A stretch of DNA of 39,008 nucleotides from Bacteroidaceae bacterium (GCA_017548165.1 JAFYMW010000060.1:1-39008), one strand, 5' to 3'. Counted from the first letter of the stretch, positions 10,353 to 19,945 are shown. Numbers and translations: made by a program. Notes: a model not told the origin generated them from the letters alone.

Positions 10353-10372
10353 TTTATATTCCTCCTCCTTGA

Positions 10373-12187
10373 TTATCTGTCATACTTAGACTTGTTCCAT
10401 ACAGGGTTCTGTGTGAAATTGTATCCACCTGCACGATATGCCTTACACTCCATGTAGTAGATAGGACTGTACATACCCCAAAGGGTCTCGCAACGGCTCT
10501 GTGCCAACTCCTGACCGGGGAAGCTCTTAAGGAAGTCGTTATATGCTGCATCCTTGCCTTCCACAGCATCGTCGCTAGCACTGAGACGCTCTGCATAACG
10601 AACGAGGTCGAACCAACGCTTGCCTTCGCCGATAAGCTCAATCTTACGTGTGTTCATTACATCCTTGATGTCACCATTGGTATAGATGTCGTAGTCTTTC
10701 TTGACAGAAACGTCGTTGTCTACGTTACCACCATTAACTACGTCAACCCACCAACGACGGTTGACCATACGAAGAAGCTGTAGACATACCTTCTTGTTCT
10801 CTGCTGCGTCAACGCCGAGTTTGGCAAGACATGCACGAGCCTCTGCATTCTGGAGCAGAACGTCGCTCAAACGGTAGATAATCCAGTTGTTGTAGTCCTC
10901 AACCTCGACCTTGGTATAGATCTCGACTTCGGTGGTACCGAGGTTGTTCTTGAAGATGGGATCAGCCTTAGCCCACTTGATACAGTAGGGGTCGAATGAG
11001 TTGTCCATACCTTCGATGAACTGCCAACCGCTGAACCAGTAACGTGCATCGTTGTTCTTCTCGGGCTTGGTCAGTGTTGATACCAACTGAGCGCCTTCAG
11101 ATGCACCCCAGAAAGCATTAACAGCACCATTGCTACGGCTGTCATTCTTGCTGAACTGCAACTCAAAGATGCTTTCGTATGAATTGCCCTTGCCGAAGAT
11201 CTGGTTGTATGCATTGAGGTCAATGAAACCACGGTTGGCTTCCTCAACATTGTTTCTATACATGAAACGGATCTCCTTGCCGTCGAAGGTGGGAGCACCA
11301 CCCCAACTCATGTAGTCGTTGGAGTTCTTGATACCAAAGTTCTTGGTCTCTTCTTCGAACTGTTCTGCCAACTTTGCAACAGACTTTTCACTATAGAGGA
11401 TACATTTCTGATAGTCGTCAGCCACCATTTCCAGAGTGATAGTGGTGTCGTTTTGCATTCTACCCTCACGCAGACTAGCACGCCACAGGTACATATCGCT
11501 CAAGAGTGCATAAACTGCAGTGTTGGTGATTTGACCCTTTGTCTCTTTCTTGTCAACAAAACGGTTACGAGCCTGACCTTTGATAGATTCAACATCTGCA
11601 ATCAAACTGTCCATCACATCCAATACGGGCAACTGGGGGAAGTACTCCACGTCTGTATCGCTATTGATAATCTTGGTTGTGTAGGGAATGCTCTTAAATG
11701 CACGTACCAAATAGAAATAGGCCAGTGAGCGCATTGTCACCATTTCGGCTTTCATCTGGCGCCATTCTGCGGCAGTGAACTGCTTGTCTCTTTCAAGAAC
11801 CTTCTCGCCATTGTAAAGCACCTTGTTGCAATAGCCGATTGCCGAATACATTCCGCTCCAATCGTATTCGGACCATGTGGTATCGATATTGGCCTGCATG
11901 ATCTGGGCATACTTGTTACGGTTGGTCTGTGAACTGCTTTGGTTGCTGGGCAAAGTATAAATGTCCGCAGCTCGTAGGTCACCCCAGACAATCATATTGC
12001 TTACTTGCTGGCTCATATTCTTGTATACGGCATAGCGTACACCATCCAGGTCGTTCTTGTCTTCCCAGAAGTTCTCTTCAACAATCTGGGTTTGAGGCAA
12101 AACTTCCAGCCAATCGCTACATGAGGTCATGGAGAGTGACATCATTGCCAGAAGCGAAGTTGTTTTGATTATATTTTTTGTTTTCAT
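10373..12187 (-). CDS. SusD/RagB-family outer-membrane lipoprotein (604 aa)
   Basis: This is the nutrient-binding lid for the SusC encoded just upstream. The lipoprotein signal ends in SMTSC (Cys23). The typical SusD start SDWLEVLPQTQIVEENFW is followed by the TPR core; the segment AEMVTMRSLAYFYLVRAF is near residues 138-155. The C-terminal signature TRKIELIGEGKRWFDLVRYAE is strongly diagnostic of SusD/RagB. Its length of 604 aa is ordinary for the family. It begins 12 nt after the SusC stop, as is usual for the pair, and is followed after 20 nt by a FAS1 lipoprotein gene in the same direction. Substrate unknown; glycans are usual for the family, but some RagAB-type pairs import peptides. Confidence 0.95.
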   Translation of the reverse strand: MKTKNIIKTTSLLAMMSLSMTSCSDWLEVLPQTQIVEENFWEDKNDLDGVRYAVYKNMSQQVSNMIVWGDLRAADIYTLPSNQSSSQTNRNKYAQIMQANIDTTWSEYDWSGMYSAIGYCNKVLYNGEKVLERDKQFTAAEWRQMKAEMVTMRSLAYFYLVRAFKSIPYTTKIINSDTDVEYFPQLPVLDVMDSLIADVESIKGQARNRFVDKKETKGQITNTAVYALLSDMYLWRASLREGRMQNDTTITLEMVADDYQKCILYSEKSVAKLAEQFEEETKNFGIKNSNDYMSWGGAPTFDGKEIRFMYRNNVEEANRGFIDLNAYNQIFGKGNSYESIFELQFSKNDSRSNGAVNAFWGASEGAQLVSTLTKPEKNNDARYWFSGWQFIEGMDNSFDPYCIKWAKADPIFKNNLGTTEVEIYTKVEVEDYNNWIIYRLSDVLLQNAEARACLAKLGVDAAENKKVCLQLLRMVNRRWWVDVVNGGNVDNDVSVKKDYDIYTNGDIKDVMNTRKIELIGEGKRWFDLVRYAERLSASDDAVEGKDAAYNDFLKSFPGQELAQSRCETLWGMYSPIYYMECKAYRAGGYNFTQNPVWNKSKYDR

Positions 12188-12199
12188 TATCTGTAGATA

Positions 12200-15100
12200 T
12201 TAGAAACCGAGATTTACACTGCACTGAAATGACTTTGAAGGTGGAACCTTTGCACCGTCGGTTGCGGGATTGTAACCGCCAGAGCTGATTTCAGGGCTCA
12301 GACCAGAATACTTGCTCAATGTGAAGATATTATTCACTGAAGCAGAGAGATTCAGGTTCTTGATACCGCACTTCTTCATCCAACCGAACTTCTTGGGATC
12401 CATGCTATATCTCAACTGGATGTAGCTGAACTTGAAGTAGTCACCATTTTCAACGAAGCGGTCGTTGGGTAGTGAGTTGTAGCTATATGCACCAGTACCC
12501 TGTGTGTTGATTGCACGTGGAATTTCGGTGATGTCACCATTCTTACGCCAACGCCATGTTACTGCATATGACTGGTTGTTGTTGTTGGTCATGCTCTCGT
12601 AGGTCTGACGAGCGAGGTTGACAATCTGACCACCCATACGGAATTGGAAACCAAGGTTCAAGGTAAGTTTGTCGTAGAAGAATGTTACGCTACCACCACC
12701 ATTGAGCTTGGGGTTTGAGTTGCCAAGATAAACCATATCATAACGGTCAATCTGACCATCGCTGTTAACGTCTTCATACATAACGTCACCGCCATTGAAC
12801 TGGTAGCGTGTGCCACCATCGTTGTTGTAGCAGTAGTACATAGCCAAAGGATTGCCCTTAGCATCAGTCAGCATATTGCCGTTTGCATCGAATGCAATGG
12901 GGCAGGTTGAGTTTTCGCCACGACGCTGAGCTGCAGCTGCAGTGTTGATGGGGTTACCCTTCATGTCGCGACCAGTAGCTGTGTGCTTGTACTGGAGGAA
13001 CTCTGTGTAATCCTTTGCAGGACGTGTCTTACCGTCAACAACGATGGTCTCGTTGTAGCCATAGTCGCTCCAACTCTGGATGGTGTGACCGTTGTGGTCG
13101 TAGTCGTAGCGGTAAACACCCTTGTAGCGCAGACCATAGATAGAGCTTAGAGCATTGCCAATCTGTACACGGCTCTGGTAGCTCAGGTTGCTGGGCTGGT
13201 AGTTCTCTGAGCCATTGAGGTTTTCAAGAACAAGGCTGTTCAGTTCCTCTACACTATTGAAGTTCTGAGCAAAGTTAACAGAAGCTCTCATGCTGAACTT
13301 GCCAACCTTTGCAAATCTGTCGGTATTGATGTAAAGCTCCCAACCTCTGTTGGACATTACACCACCATTGATACATCCGAGAGAAGAGAAACCGTTGGCA
13401 GAAGGAATACGCAAACCGTGGTTAAGCATGTCTGTAGTCTTTCTGTGGTAGTATGCGAGGTCAGCGGTGAACATGTTCTTGAGGAAACCAACGTTAAGAC
13501 CAAGGTTGGTCTCGGTGTTTTTCTCCCAACGTGCATTGTGCAGTGACAGGTTTTCGGGGATGATGACGGTGTGGCCATTGTAGACACCGCTGCTGCTGTA
13601 CTTGTTGTACTGAGGGTAGCTACCGATGTTACCGTTACCTGTGTAACCCCATGATGCCTTGACACCCAACATTGAGAGCCAGTCTTCTGACCACTTCATC
13701 CACTTCTCGTCAGAGATGTTCCAACGTGCATTGAAACCAGGGAAGCGACCGAATCTGTTGCTGCCACCGAAGTTAGCGTTACCATCAATAGTTAATGATG
13801 CGTCAAGAATGTACTTGCCGTCATAAGCATAGTGAGCCTTGAAGTAGAATCTCTGCCAACGTGATTCTCCGCATGAAGCGCTTGCGCTGTAGAGCATACC
13901 AGGAGAGGTAGGATCCTGTACACCATCGGGAACGTTCCATATAGAGGTGTTCTGGCTGCTGTAGCTGCTGGTACCCATACGCATGTTAGCCTCGGCGCTC
14001 AACTTGTGCTTGGTGTTCTTGAATGCACTGTAGAAGTACAAACTATGGCTGGTGCTGAAGCTCATTGTCTTGCTCTCAGAATTGGTAACCTGGTTACGCT
14101 CGTTGTTGTAACCACCCTTACCATTGCTACCACCATACATCCAGGGCATGTTGATAACCTCTGAGGGAGTGTATGAATCTGTGCTACTGTTGTTGATACC
14201 CAAAAGTACATCACCACGATAGTCAAGACGCCATTCGTCGTCAGACTTACCTAAAAGCTTGTATGAAATACTCAACTTGGGAGAAAGGTCGTAGTTTTTC
14301 TGCTTGTCTTCCTTAAGGTTGGCGTATGCGATAGCGTTGCCGTTACCGAACATGTCGCGCAATTCCCAAGAGGTGTGCAAACCATCGTTTTCTATGCCCT
14401 TGCTATAGCTTTCGTCTGTTGCCAAAGGAAGCATGTGGAAATATTCGGGGTTGCCGTTCTCGTCGTATACCATGTTACCATTGGTGTCGTGAGCATAGAT
14501 GGCCATGTTGGGCATTGCCTTCCATGCCTTGGAGTTAGCTGCGTTAGCAACCATGTTGTTGTGACGTGTACCGAATACCATGTTAATGTCGGTTCTCACG
14601 GTAATACGGTCACTTACCCAATAGTCCAATGCTGTAGAGGTTGTGAAACGCTCAAAGTCCTGGTTGATGTTAGTACCATGCTCCTTGTCGTAAGAGGCAC
14701 TGATATAGAAAGCAGCCTTTTCACCACCACCATTGAGGTTGATGTTGTACTTATGGCTCTTACTCATACGTCTTACAGCATTCACCCAGTCGGTATTCTT
14801 GTTGTAGTTGTGGAAAATACTCTCATAGGTATTGTTGTAGTCCAACTCAAGAATAGACTTAGAGGTGTTGGTGGGGTTGAAGTAAGATTCCTTCATATAC
14901 ATGGTGTACTCGTCACCATTAAGCATCTTGTAACCTTCGGGCTGCCAGTTGCCAGCGAACTTGTAGCTGAAGTTTACTGCAGTGGGACCGCGCTTACCAC
15001 GCTTAAGTGTAATCTCGATAACACCATTAGAACCGTCGGTACCATACTTTGCTGTAGAAGCGGCATCCTTCAATACGGTAATCTTTTGGATATCCTCGGG

Positions 15101-15775
15101 GTTTACGTTCAAAAGTTCAGCGAACTTCTCCTCATTGTCAAGGTCGTTTACGTCAACTTCTCCAGACAAATCTGTAGCTTTCTTGGGGTCACCGTTAACA
15201 ACAATCAGGGGCTGACCGTCACCAGCGTTCAATGTGCTGATACCGCGGAGACGCATTGTAGTACCTGCACCAGCGTTACCAGAGTTGGCAACGATGTCCA
15301 AACCTGCAATTTGACCTTGAAGAGCCTGGTCAACTGATGTAAATGCCAAACCTTCTACATTAGACATGTCGAAGCTCTGTACGGTACCACCATACTCACG
15401 TTCAGGAATCTCAAGACCAGTTGTTCCTGCAAGTTTCTTGCCTTCAACGATAAGGTCTTTCATGGTCTTGGAATCGTCCTGCATGGTAATCTTGAACACA
15501 GTCTTGCCAGCAGTGGCTACGGTAACAGTCTTATAACCCATGTAAGAGATAACAAGTTTACTCTTGTCGTCCTTCAAAGTCATGGTAAAGTTACCGTTGA
15601 AGTCGGTTACCGCTGCATTCAGGATACGATTGTTCTTGTCGACCTCCTTTACATTGGCACCGATAATCACATCGATATCGTCCGATACTGTACCGGAGAT
15701 ACGGCGCTGTGCGTTAGCTGGAAGAGCCAGCATTATAACTGCCCACAGCAAAAATAACTTGATGATTTTATTCAT
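12200..15775 (-). CDS. SusC/RagA-family TonB-dependent outer-membrane receptor (1191 aa)
   Basis: The cleavable signal peptide ends at ANA/Q (about residue 23). A CarboxypepD_reg-like domain follows (about 24-100) with the family pattern VTDFNGNFTM ... LVISYMGYKT. The plug (about 110-265) carries DQALQGQIAGLDIV, MRLRGISTLNAGDGQPLIVV and ITVLKDAASTAKYGTDGSNG, all SusC hallmarks. The remainder is a beta-barrel that ends in VNLGF, with the terminal aromatic typical of outer-membrane proteins. The position 11 nt after the large FAS1 gene and 12 nt before susD indicates tight co-transcription. It should form a SusC2D2-type complex with the downstream lipoprotein and take up an unknown ligand using TonB energy. 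No N-terminal signalling (STN) domain is visible, so it does not itself look like a sigma-regulator transducer. Confidence 0.96.
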   Translation of the reverse strand: MNKIIKLFLLWAVIMLALPANAQRRISGTVSDDIDVIIGANVKEVDKNNRILNAAVTDFNGNFTMTLKDDKSKLVISYMGYKTVTVATAGKTVFKITMQDDSKTMKDLIVEGKKLAGTTGLEIPEREYGGTVQSFDMSNVEGLAFTSVDQALQGQIAGLDIVANSGNAGAGTTMRLRGISTLNAGDGQPLIVVNGDPKKATDLSGEVDVNDLDNEEKFAELLNVNPEDIQKITVLKDAASTAKYGTDGSNGVIEITLKRGKRGPTAVNFSYKFAGNWQPEGYKMLNGDEYTMYMKESYFNPTNTSKSILELDYNNTYESIFHNYNKNTDWVNAVRRMSKSHKYNINLNGGGEKAAFYISASYDKEHGTNINQDFERFTTSTALDYWVSDRITVRTDINMVFGTRHNNMVANAANSKAWKAMPNMAIYAHDTNGNMVYDENGNPEYFHMLPLATDESYSKGIENDGLHTSWELRDMFGNGNAIAYANLKEDKQKNYDLSPKLSISYKLLGKSDDEWRLDYRGDVLLGINNSSTDSYTPSEVINMPWMYGGSNGKGGYNNERNQVTNSESKTMSFSTSHSLYFYSAFKNTKHKLSAEANMRMGTSSYSSQNTSIWNVPDGVQDPTSPGMLYSASASCGESRWQRFYFKAHYAYDGKYILDASLTIDGNANFGGSNRFGRFPGFNARWNISDEKWMKWSEDWLSMLGVKASWGYTGNGNIGSYPQYNKYSSSGVYNGHTVIIPENLSLHNARWEKNTETNLGLNVGFLKNMFTADLAYYHRKTTDMLNHGLRIPSANGFSSLGCINGGVMSNRGWELYINTDRFAKVGKFSMRASVNFAQNFNSVEELNSLVLENLNGSENYQPSNLSYQSRVQIGNALSSIYGLRYKGVYRYDYDHNGHTIQSWSDYGYNETIVVDGKTRPAKDYTEFLQYKHTATGRDMKGNPINTAAAAQRRGENSTCPIAFDANGNMLTDAKGNPLAMYYCYNNDGGTRYQFNGGDVMYEDVNSDGQIDRYDMVYLGNSNPKLNGGGSVTFFYDKLTLNLGFQFRMGGQIVNLARQTYESMTNNNNQSYAVTWRWRKNGDITEIPRAINTQGTGAYSYNSLPNDRFVENGDYFKFSYIQLRYSMDPKKFGWMKKCGIKNLNLSASVNNIFTLSKYSGLSPEISSGGYNPATDGAKVPPSKSFQCSVNLGF

Positions 15776-15786
15776 GGCTTATGTTT

Positions 15787-18700
15787 TTATCGGATTGCGA
15801 ATCTCTGAAGGTACTGACGTGCCTCAGATTGATCTTCAAATGTGGGATATCTGCCGTCCACAAGGGCTGCATGGTTCAAAACACCATTTACAAGATGGAT
15901 AACAGAGTAGCTGGTTGCATCCACGGTCTTACCGTTCATGGACTGGTCTTTTACCTTGCCGTTACATTCTCTGTCACAAGCCATGATGTTCTTCAAGTCG
16001 CAACCATTAACAGTGTACTGTGCCTTAATCCACTCACCAGTGCCGGTGTTGTCCTTAATTTGCAGCATAGTCTCGCCACCGTCCTTGACGCGTTGAACCA
16101 AAATCTTACCAAACAGACCGCTCTCGCTGTCATAACTGCTGTTGAACATCTCTGCATTGAGTTCAGACTTGTCGGCATACAAACTGTTGTCGGCAAAGTG
16201 TGTACGGATGAAATTGGTCAAATAGGTAATCTTAGCCTGAATACGTGCACTATCGGCAGCATTGGTCAAGTAACCCTCTTCATCTGCAGAGTTTTCAAAG
16301 TCAGCCTGAATGCTTTCCCATGTGGGCAAGCCCTGCTCGATAGCAGCCAAAACAGCTTCGTTTGTGGGAGCGAATACAGTGTAGTGATAGTTGTCAAAGA
16401 ACTGTACATTGTAGTCAACAGCATTGTTGTCTACGAAAGTCAAGAACTTGTTAACAGCATTGGTCAAAGCCTTCTTACCTTCAGAGGTGTTGGGGTCGTA
16501 CTTGGGGTTGGTTTCGTCAACCAAACCAGACTTAACGATCAAATCCCAATCAGCCTCGTTGCAGAGTCTGAAGAACTGGGCATAGGGGTTCTCGTTCTGA
16601 ATAGAGTCTGCATTATAGTCGGTGGGCTCGCCCTTAGCACCACGCTTCATGCCTGACATCACGCTGAATACGCTTCGAGATGCAGGAACCAGAGGTGCGT
16701 CGAGGGTGAAGGTGCAACCATTCTTAAAGTCACCCTTCTCAATGACGTTACAACGCAGAATACCAGGATTGGTGTGTGTCAGGCCTTCACGCTCGTTCTC
16801 GATTTGGAAGCCGCCCTGAGCGCTGATTACACCATTTTCATCGCGTTTAACCTTGATACCCATACCATTCTTAGACAAATAGTACTCGTCCTCGTCTGTG
16901 TTGATGGTGTTCACACCACTCTCGTGTACGATGGTGTTGTGCTCCAACATCTGGCGCAGACGGTTGACAATTTCGTCAGTATTGGTTGACTGAGTGTTGT
17001 AGGCGTTACCGATAGTACCAGTGTTAACATCAAAGTTTCTAAGTACGTAGGGGTATTTAGTACTGTTCTTAGTAGCGAAGGGGAAGCTACCTGTTGATGT
17101 GTAAGCAAAGCCCATTACACGGGGGAGCTTACTGGTGAAACTCATTGGGTCGTAATAGTACTGGAGAGCCTCGTCGTTGGGCATGAAGAAACTGAAACGA
17201 CTCTGCATGGCCTTAAGGTATGCATAGTAGTTCAGACCCATATAGTTGCTACCATCAAAGTCGCTATAGATAGCCCAACGCATGATGCGGTTGGTAGAAC
17301 GGATGTAGGCAGGAGTAGCTACACAGTTGAAGTCTGAAGGTACGAATACATTATTCATAATATATACGGCACCATTACAAGCTACAAATACAGTATCGAT
17401 GGTACCACCTTCCTTAGTGAGCCTTGAATCGCGCTCCTCAAAGATCTGCTCCTGAGTAACAGCCTCACGAATAGTGGTCATCTTACTGGGTACTGAAGCA
17501 GTGAACTTGTCTACCATACCCTGGTTAACCATTGCCTGAACAATCTTCAAAGGAATCTGGTCGATGTCTTCATAAAGAAGTTCCAGATTCTCTTTGGTGT
17601 ATTGGCCTATGTGGTTGTCTAAAGTGTACTCTTCCAAGAATGCCTTACCACCACCTTCGTTGAAATACCACAGCATCTGATCGTCGCTGGGAACGAACAT
17701 GGCACCCATGTCGCTCTCTTCTGTACGACCGATGGGGAAGTAACCATTCCATCCTGGGTCGAACTTAAGGATAGCTTCACCAGTGTTGGCAAACAACTTA
17801 CCTCTTTCGTCGTTCTTCAACTCAACATCAGCGTCTCTGGTAGAACCGAATGTTCTCTTAGAATAGTAACGCTTGGTGTAGAGTGTGTCGGTTACGAGGA
17901 AGTTGGGGTCCAACTTGGAATACAGATTGCCTACGGTCTTGTTCTGGAAAGGAACAGAGAAACGATCAAGCATATGGCTGTAGATGTTGGTGCGGCCATT
18001 GGTGCGGATAACCTCAGCCATGTTTGCCAAAGGTACCAAAGGCTTGGCAGTCATATTGATATAACCATTCTCACAAACGATGTCGGCGCTATCAAGATGT
18101 GCATCGTAGATGTGTACATCGCTGGTGATACGCTCCTGGCCCATGATGATGCGGAAGTCCTCGTCGGTGATGAGCTCCTTGGCCATGTATTCGTTGGTGA
18201 AGTGAATCATCATTGACAATGAACTGTCGAGAACCATGTAGATAGAATCGTAGCCGAGAAGACCACCATTACGGATGCGGCTCCACTGGTCAACTTCAGG
18301 AGAGGCCTTGCCTTCCTCGGTTGCTTGCTTGTCGGCTGTCCAATAAGTCTTGGGCAGGTCTGTAACAGCAATACGTGTTACGGTGTCAACCACTTCCACG
18401 TCGGTCTTTCTGCGAAGGAACTCACCGCGGATGGGATTCTTGCCAGAACTGCTGGAGAGGTTCTCCATCACGATGGCATTGTTAAGCATGCTGGTGTGCA
18501 ACAGCAATTTCTTTTGGTTTTTTGACAAGGTCTCGTAACTCTGGGCATAGTGCCAAGGGTTGGACTGGGGGAGAGTCTTGTTGTACTCAAAGAAATTCTC
18601 CCAAGCCTGGTCGTTTGCGACAAACAGGGTCTTAGAACCTGTTCTTGACAAGATCTGTACCAATGAACCTTCTTCGGTGTCGCCCGAGTTGACATCGGGG

Positions 18701-18900
18701 TCGGCAATCAGGCGCAGGTAGTTCTTGTAAGTTCCGTCGCTCTCAAGAGTCTCATAGATGCTAGAGTTGAGCCATACTGGTTTTGCATCGTCCAGTAGGT
18801 ACTCGTCCTGGCATGCAGAGAAGCTTCCGCCGAGAGCTAGCATGCAAGCGGCGAAAGCCACATGCTTGCTACATTTGCTTAAACGGTTTCTCATACGCAT
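15787..18900 (-). CDS. Large multi-FAS1 (fasciclin) surface lipoprotein, four FAS1 units (1037 aa)
   Basis: This is the first gene of the seven-gene operon. Met3 is an equally good start. The signal peptide ends in GSFSAC (lipobox Cys30). Four FAS1 units are recognised from their core strand: KTLFVANDQAW (90-100), GAMFVPSDDQM (399-409), RFSFFMPNDEA (568-578) and YTVFAPTNEAV (840-850). The last unit closes with YSVIHLVNGVLNHAALVDG (998-1016). Units are about 220-270 residues long, larger than the ~140 of a minimal FAS1 domain, so each carries insertions. A string of FAS1 domains on a lipid anchor resembles extracellular adhesion proteins. Given the SusC gene 11 nt downstream, an accessory binding role for the transporter is equally possible. 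No catalytic motif is seen. Confidence 0.87.
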   Translation of the reverse strand: MRMRNRLSKCSKHVAFAACMLALGGSFSACQDEYLLDDAKPVWLNSSIYETLESDGTYKNYLRLIADPDVNSGDTEEGSLVQILSRTGSKTLFVANDQAWENFFEYNKTLPQSNPWHYAQSYETLSKNQKKLLLHTSMLNNAIVMENLSSSSGKNPIRGEFLRRKTDVEVVDTVTRIAVTDLPKTYWTADKQATEEGKASPEVDQWSRIRNGGLLGYDSIYMVLDSSLSMMIHFTNEYMAKELITDEDFRIIMGQERITSDVHIYDAHLDSADIVCENGYINMTAKPLVPLANMAEVIRTNGRTNIYSHMLDRFSVPFQNKTVGNLYSKLDPNFLVTDTLYTKRYYSKRTFGSTRDADVELKNDERGKLFANTGEAILKFDPGWNGYFPIGRTEESDMGAMFVPSDDQMLWYFNEGGGKAFLEEYTLDNHIGQYTKENLELLYEDIDQIPLKIVQAMVNQGMVDKFTASVPSKMTTIREAVTQEQIFEERDSRLTKEGGTIDTVFVACNGAVYIMNNVFVPSDFNCVATPAYIRSTNRIMRWAIYSDFDGSNYMGLNYYAYLKAMQSRFSFFMPNDEALQYYYDPMSFTSKLPRVMGFAYTSTGSFPFATKNSTKYPYVLRNFDVNTGTIGNAYNTQSTNTDEIVNRLRQMLEHNTIVHESGVNTINTDEDEYYLSKNGMGIKVKRDENGVISAQGGFQIENEREGLTHTNPGILRCNVIEKGDFKNGCTFTLDAPLVPASRSVFSVMSGMKRGAKGEPTDYNADSIQNENPYAQFFRLCNEADWDLIVKSGLVDETNPKYDPNTSEGKKALTNAVNKFLTFVDNNAVDYNVQFFDNYHYTVFAPTNEAVLAAIEQGLPTWESIQADFENSADEEGYLTNAADSARIQAKITYLTNFIRTHFADNSLYADKSELNAEMFNSSYDSESGLFGKILVQRVKDGGETMLQIKDNTGTGEWIKAQYTVNGCDLKNIMACDRECNGKVKDQSMNGKTVDATSYSVIHLVNGVLNHAALVDGRYPTFEDQSEARQYLQRFAIR

Positions 18901-19032
18901 AATTTTTTTGGTTTATTAGATTGTTTTGTATAAATGTTAATTTCTCTAAAATGTTTTGGTCGTGTTGTTTTTAATGGTTCTTTTTTTAAGGCATAGTATG
19001 GGCTTTTGGTTATTAATCATAGATTATACAGA

Positions 19033-19041
19033 GCAAATTTA
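19033..19041 (-). promoter_or_regulatory. Probable -7 promoter element of the FAS1-SusCD operon
   Basis: On the minus strand this reads TAAATTTGC, matching the Bacteroidetes -7 consensus TAnnTTTG followed by a pyrimidine. It lies about 130 nt upstream of the first operon gene. No clear TTTG -33 box is present at the expected 19-21 nt spacing, so this is a candidate only. The leader of about 125 nt is AT-rich with no obvious riboswitch fold. Confidence 0.4.
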
Positions 19042-19829
19042 AGATTTTTTTTGCTTATAAATGCTCTTTGACTGTCTCATAGTTGTGTAAATGCTCCATT
19101 TTTGTGAGAAAAATGCTTATGTGTTGCGCTCTATGTGTTAAAAAGCATTATAAATTGATGGTGTCTTAGGAACACTTATTAACGTTTTGTGACTTTGTGT
19201 TCCTTTATTTCTCATTCTTTGAAAATCGATGTGGAATAGATGTCTAATTATGGTTGATTCGGTTTATGTACATCAAGTTACTTATGTGCAAGGGTATAGA
19301 ATTCTAAGTGGTATAAAAATAAGACAAAATAGCCTCTGAGAATTTGGTATTTGTAAACGATGTTTTGTTTGTTTCCTGATATTTGTTTTCTATACAGGCA
19401 TTTTGGGTATAATAATAGGAGTTTGCGTGCTTGCTTTTTATATCACCGCGCTTACTTGTTCAAGTCAGTATGCTTACTTCGCAAAGTAAGTACTACTTCG
19501 TTAGAAAGATAGTAGCTTTGCAGAATGGGATATTTTTGTGTTTTTGATGAGAATAGGCCTCAAACTTGTCTATTTTAGTTGAAAAATAGTATAAACCCGA
19601 CAAATAAAGTGGTTCGGATAGCTTACCATGACCTTTGATCATGGTATTGCGATATTCTAGAATGTATATAAAAAACTACCAAATTATTGATAAAATATTT
19701 TGACATACAGGTTTTGCTTATCCTAGAGGATATGTTGGATATTTTTTTGAGGTTAAGTATCTCTGTAACTGTGGTTTTGGGTTAAAGATAATGAACCGAT
19801 TTTGTTATAAGCAATTCTTTATTGTTGTT
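19042..19829. other. Gene-free AT-rich gap with short palindromes
   Basis: No ORF here has family-like sequence. I see three small inverted repeats: TGCTTACTT/AAGTAAGTA with loop CGCA (19471-19492, one G-T wobble), TACCATGA/TCATGGTA (19624-19646, 7-nt loop), and the near-continuous palindrome TATCCTAGAGGATA (19719-19732). A plus-strand TAGCTTTGC (19513-19521) resembles a -7 element but has no -33 partner and no gene follows it. The segment separates the ends of two minus-strand transcription units and may hold upstream regulatory sites for the FAS1 operon or a small RNA. Nothing in the sequence proves either. Confidence 0.4.
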
Positions 19830-19873
19830 TAAAAAAAGAGGGTGTGTCATAATCTTGTGGATTAGACACACCC
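19830..19873 (-). terminator. Rho-independent terminator of the lpx-miaA operon
   Basis: Perfect 9-bp arms GGGTGTGTC (19840-19848) and GACACACCC (19865-19873) have a 16-nt loop. Read on the minus strand, the stem is followed by CTC and then seven T residues (complement of 19831-19837). It starts about 73 nt downstream of the miaA stop, which fits termination of the whole housekeeping operon. Confidence 0.85.
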
Positions 19874-19945
19874 AGTTATATAGTCTGTAAAATTTTATTC
19901 GATTATTAGGCATTGCATGTCGTTTGCGCAGCCTAAATTGAAGAG

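Noticed and set aside
14375-15337. 320-codon open frame opposite the first SusC gene
   Set aside because: It is antisense to well-supported plug and barrel sequence and its translation is Val/Cys-rich with no family pattern; an artefact of codon bias.
2592-15775. Tandem duplication of the SusC-SusD pair
   Set aside because: The two SusC proteins and the two SusD proteins differ in signal, linker, plug and length; they share only family-level similarity, so a recent duplication is unlikely.
19513-19521. Plus-strand promoter in the 0.8-kb gap
   Set aside because: TAGCTTTGC fits the -7 consensus but there is no -33 box and no plus-strand gene downstream, so it is not called as a promoter.
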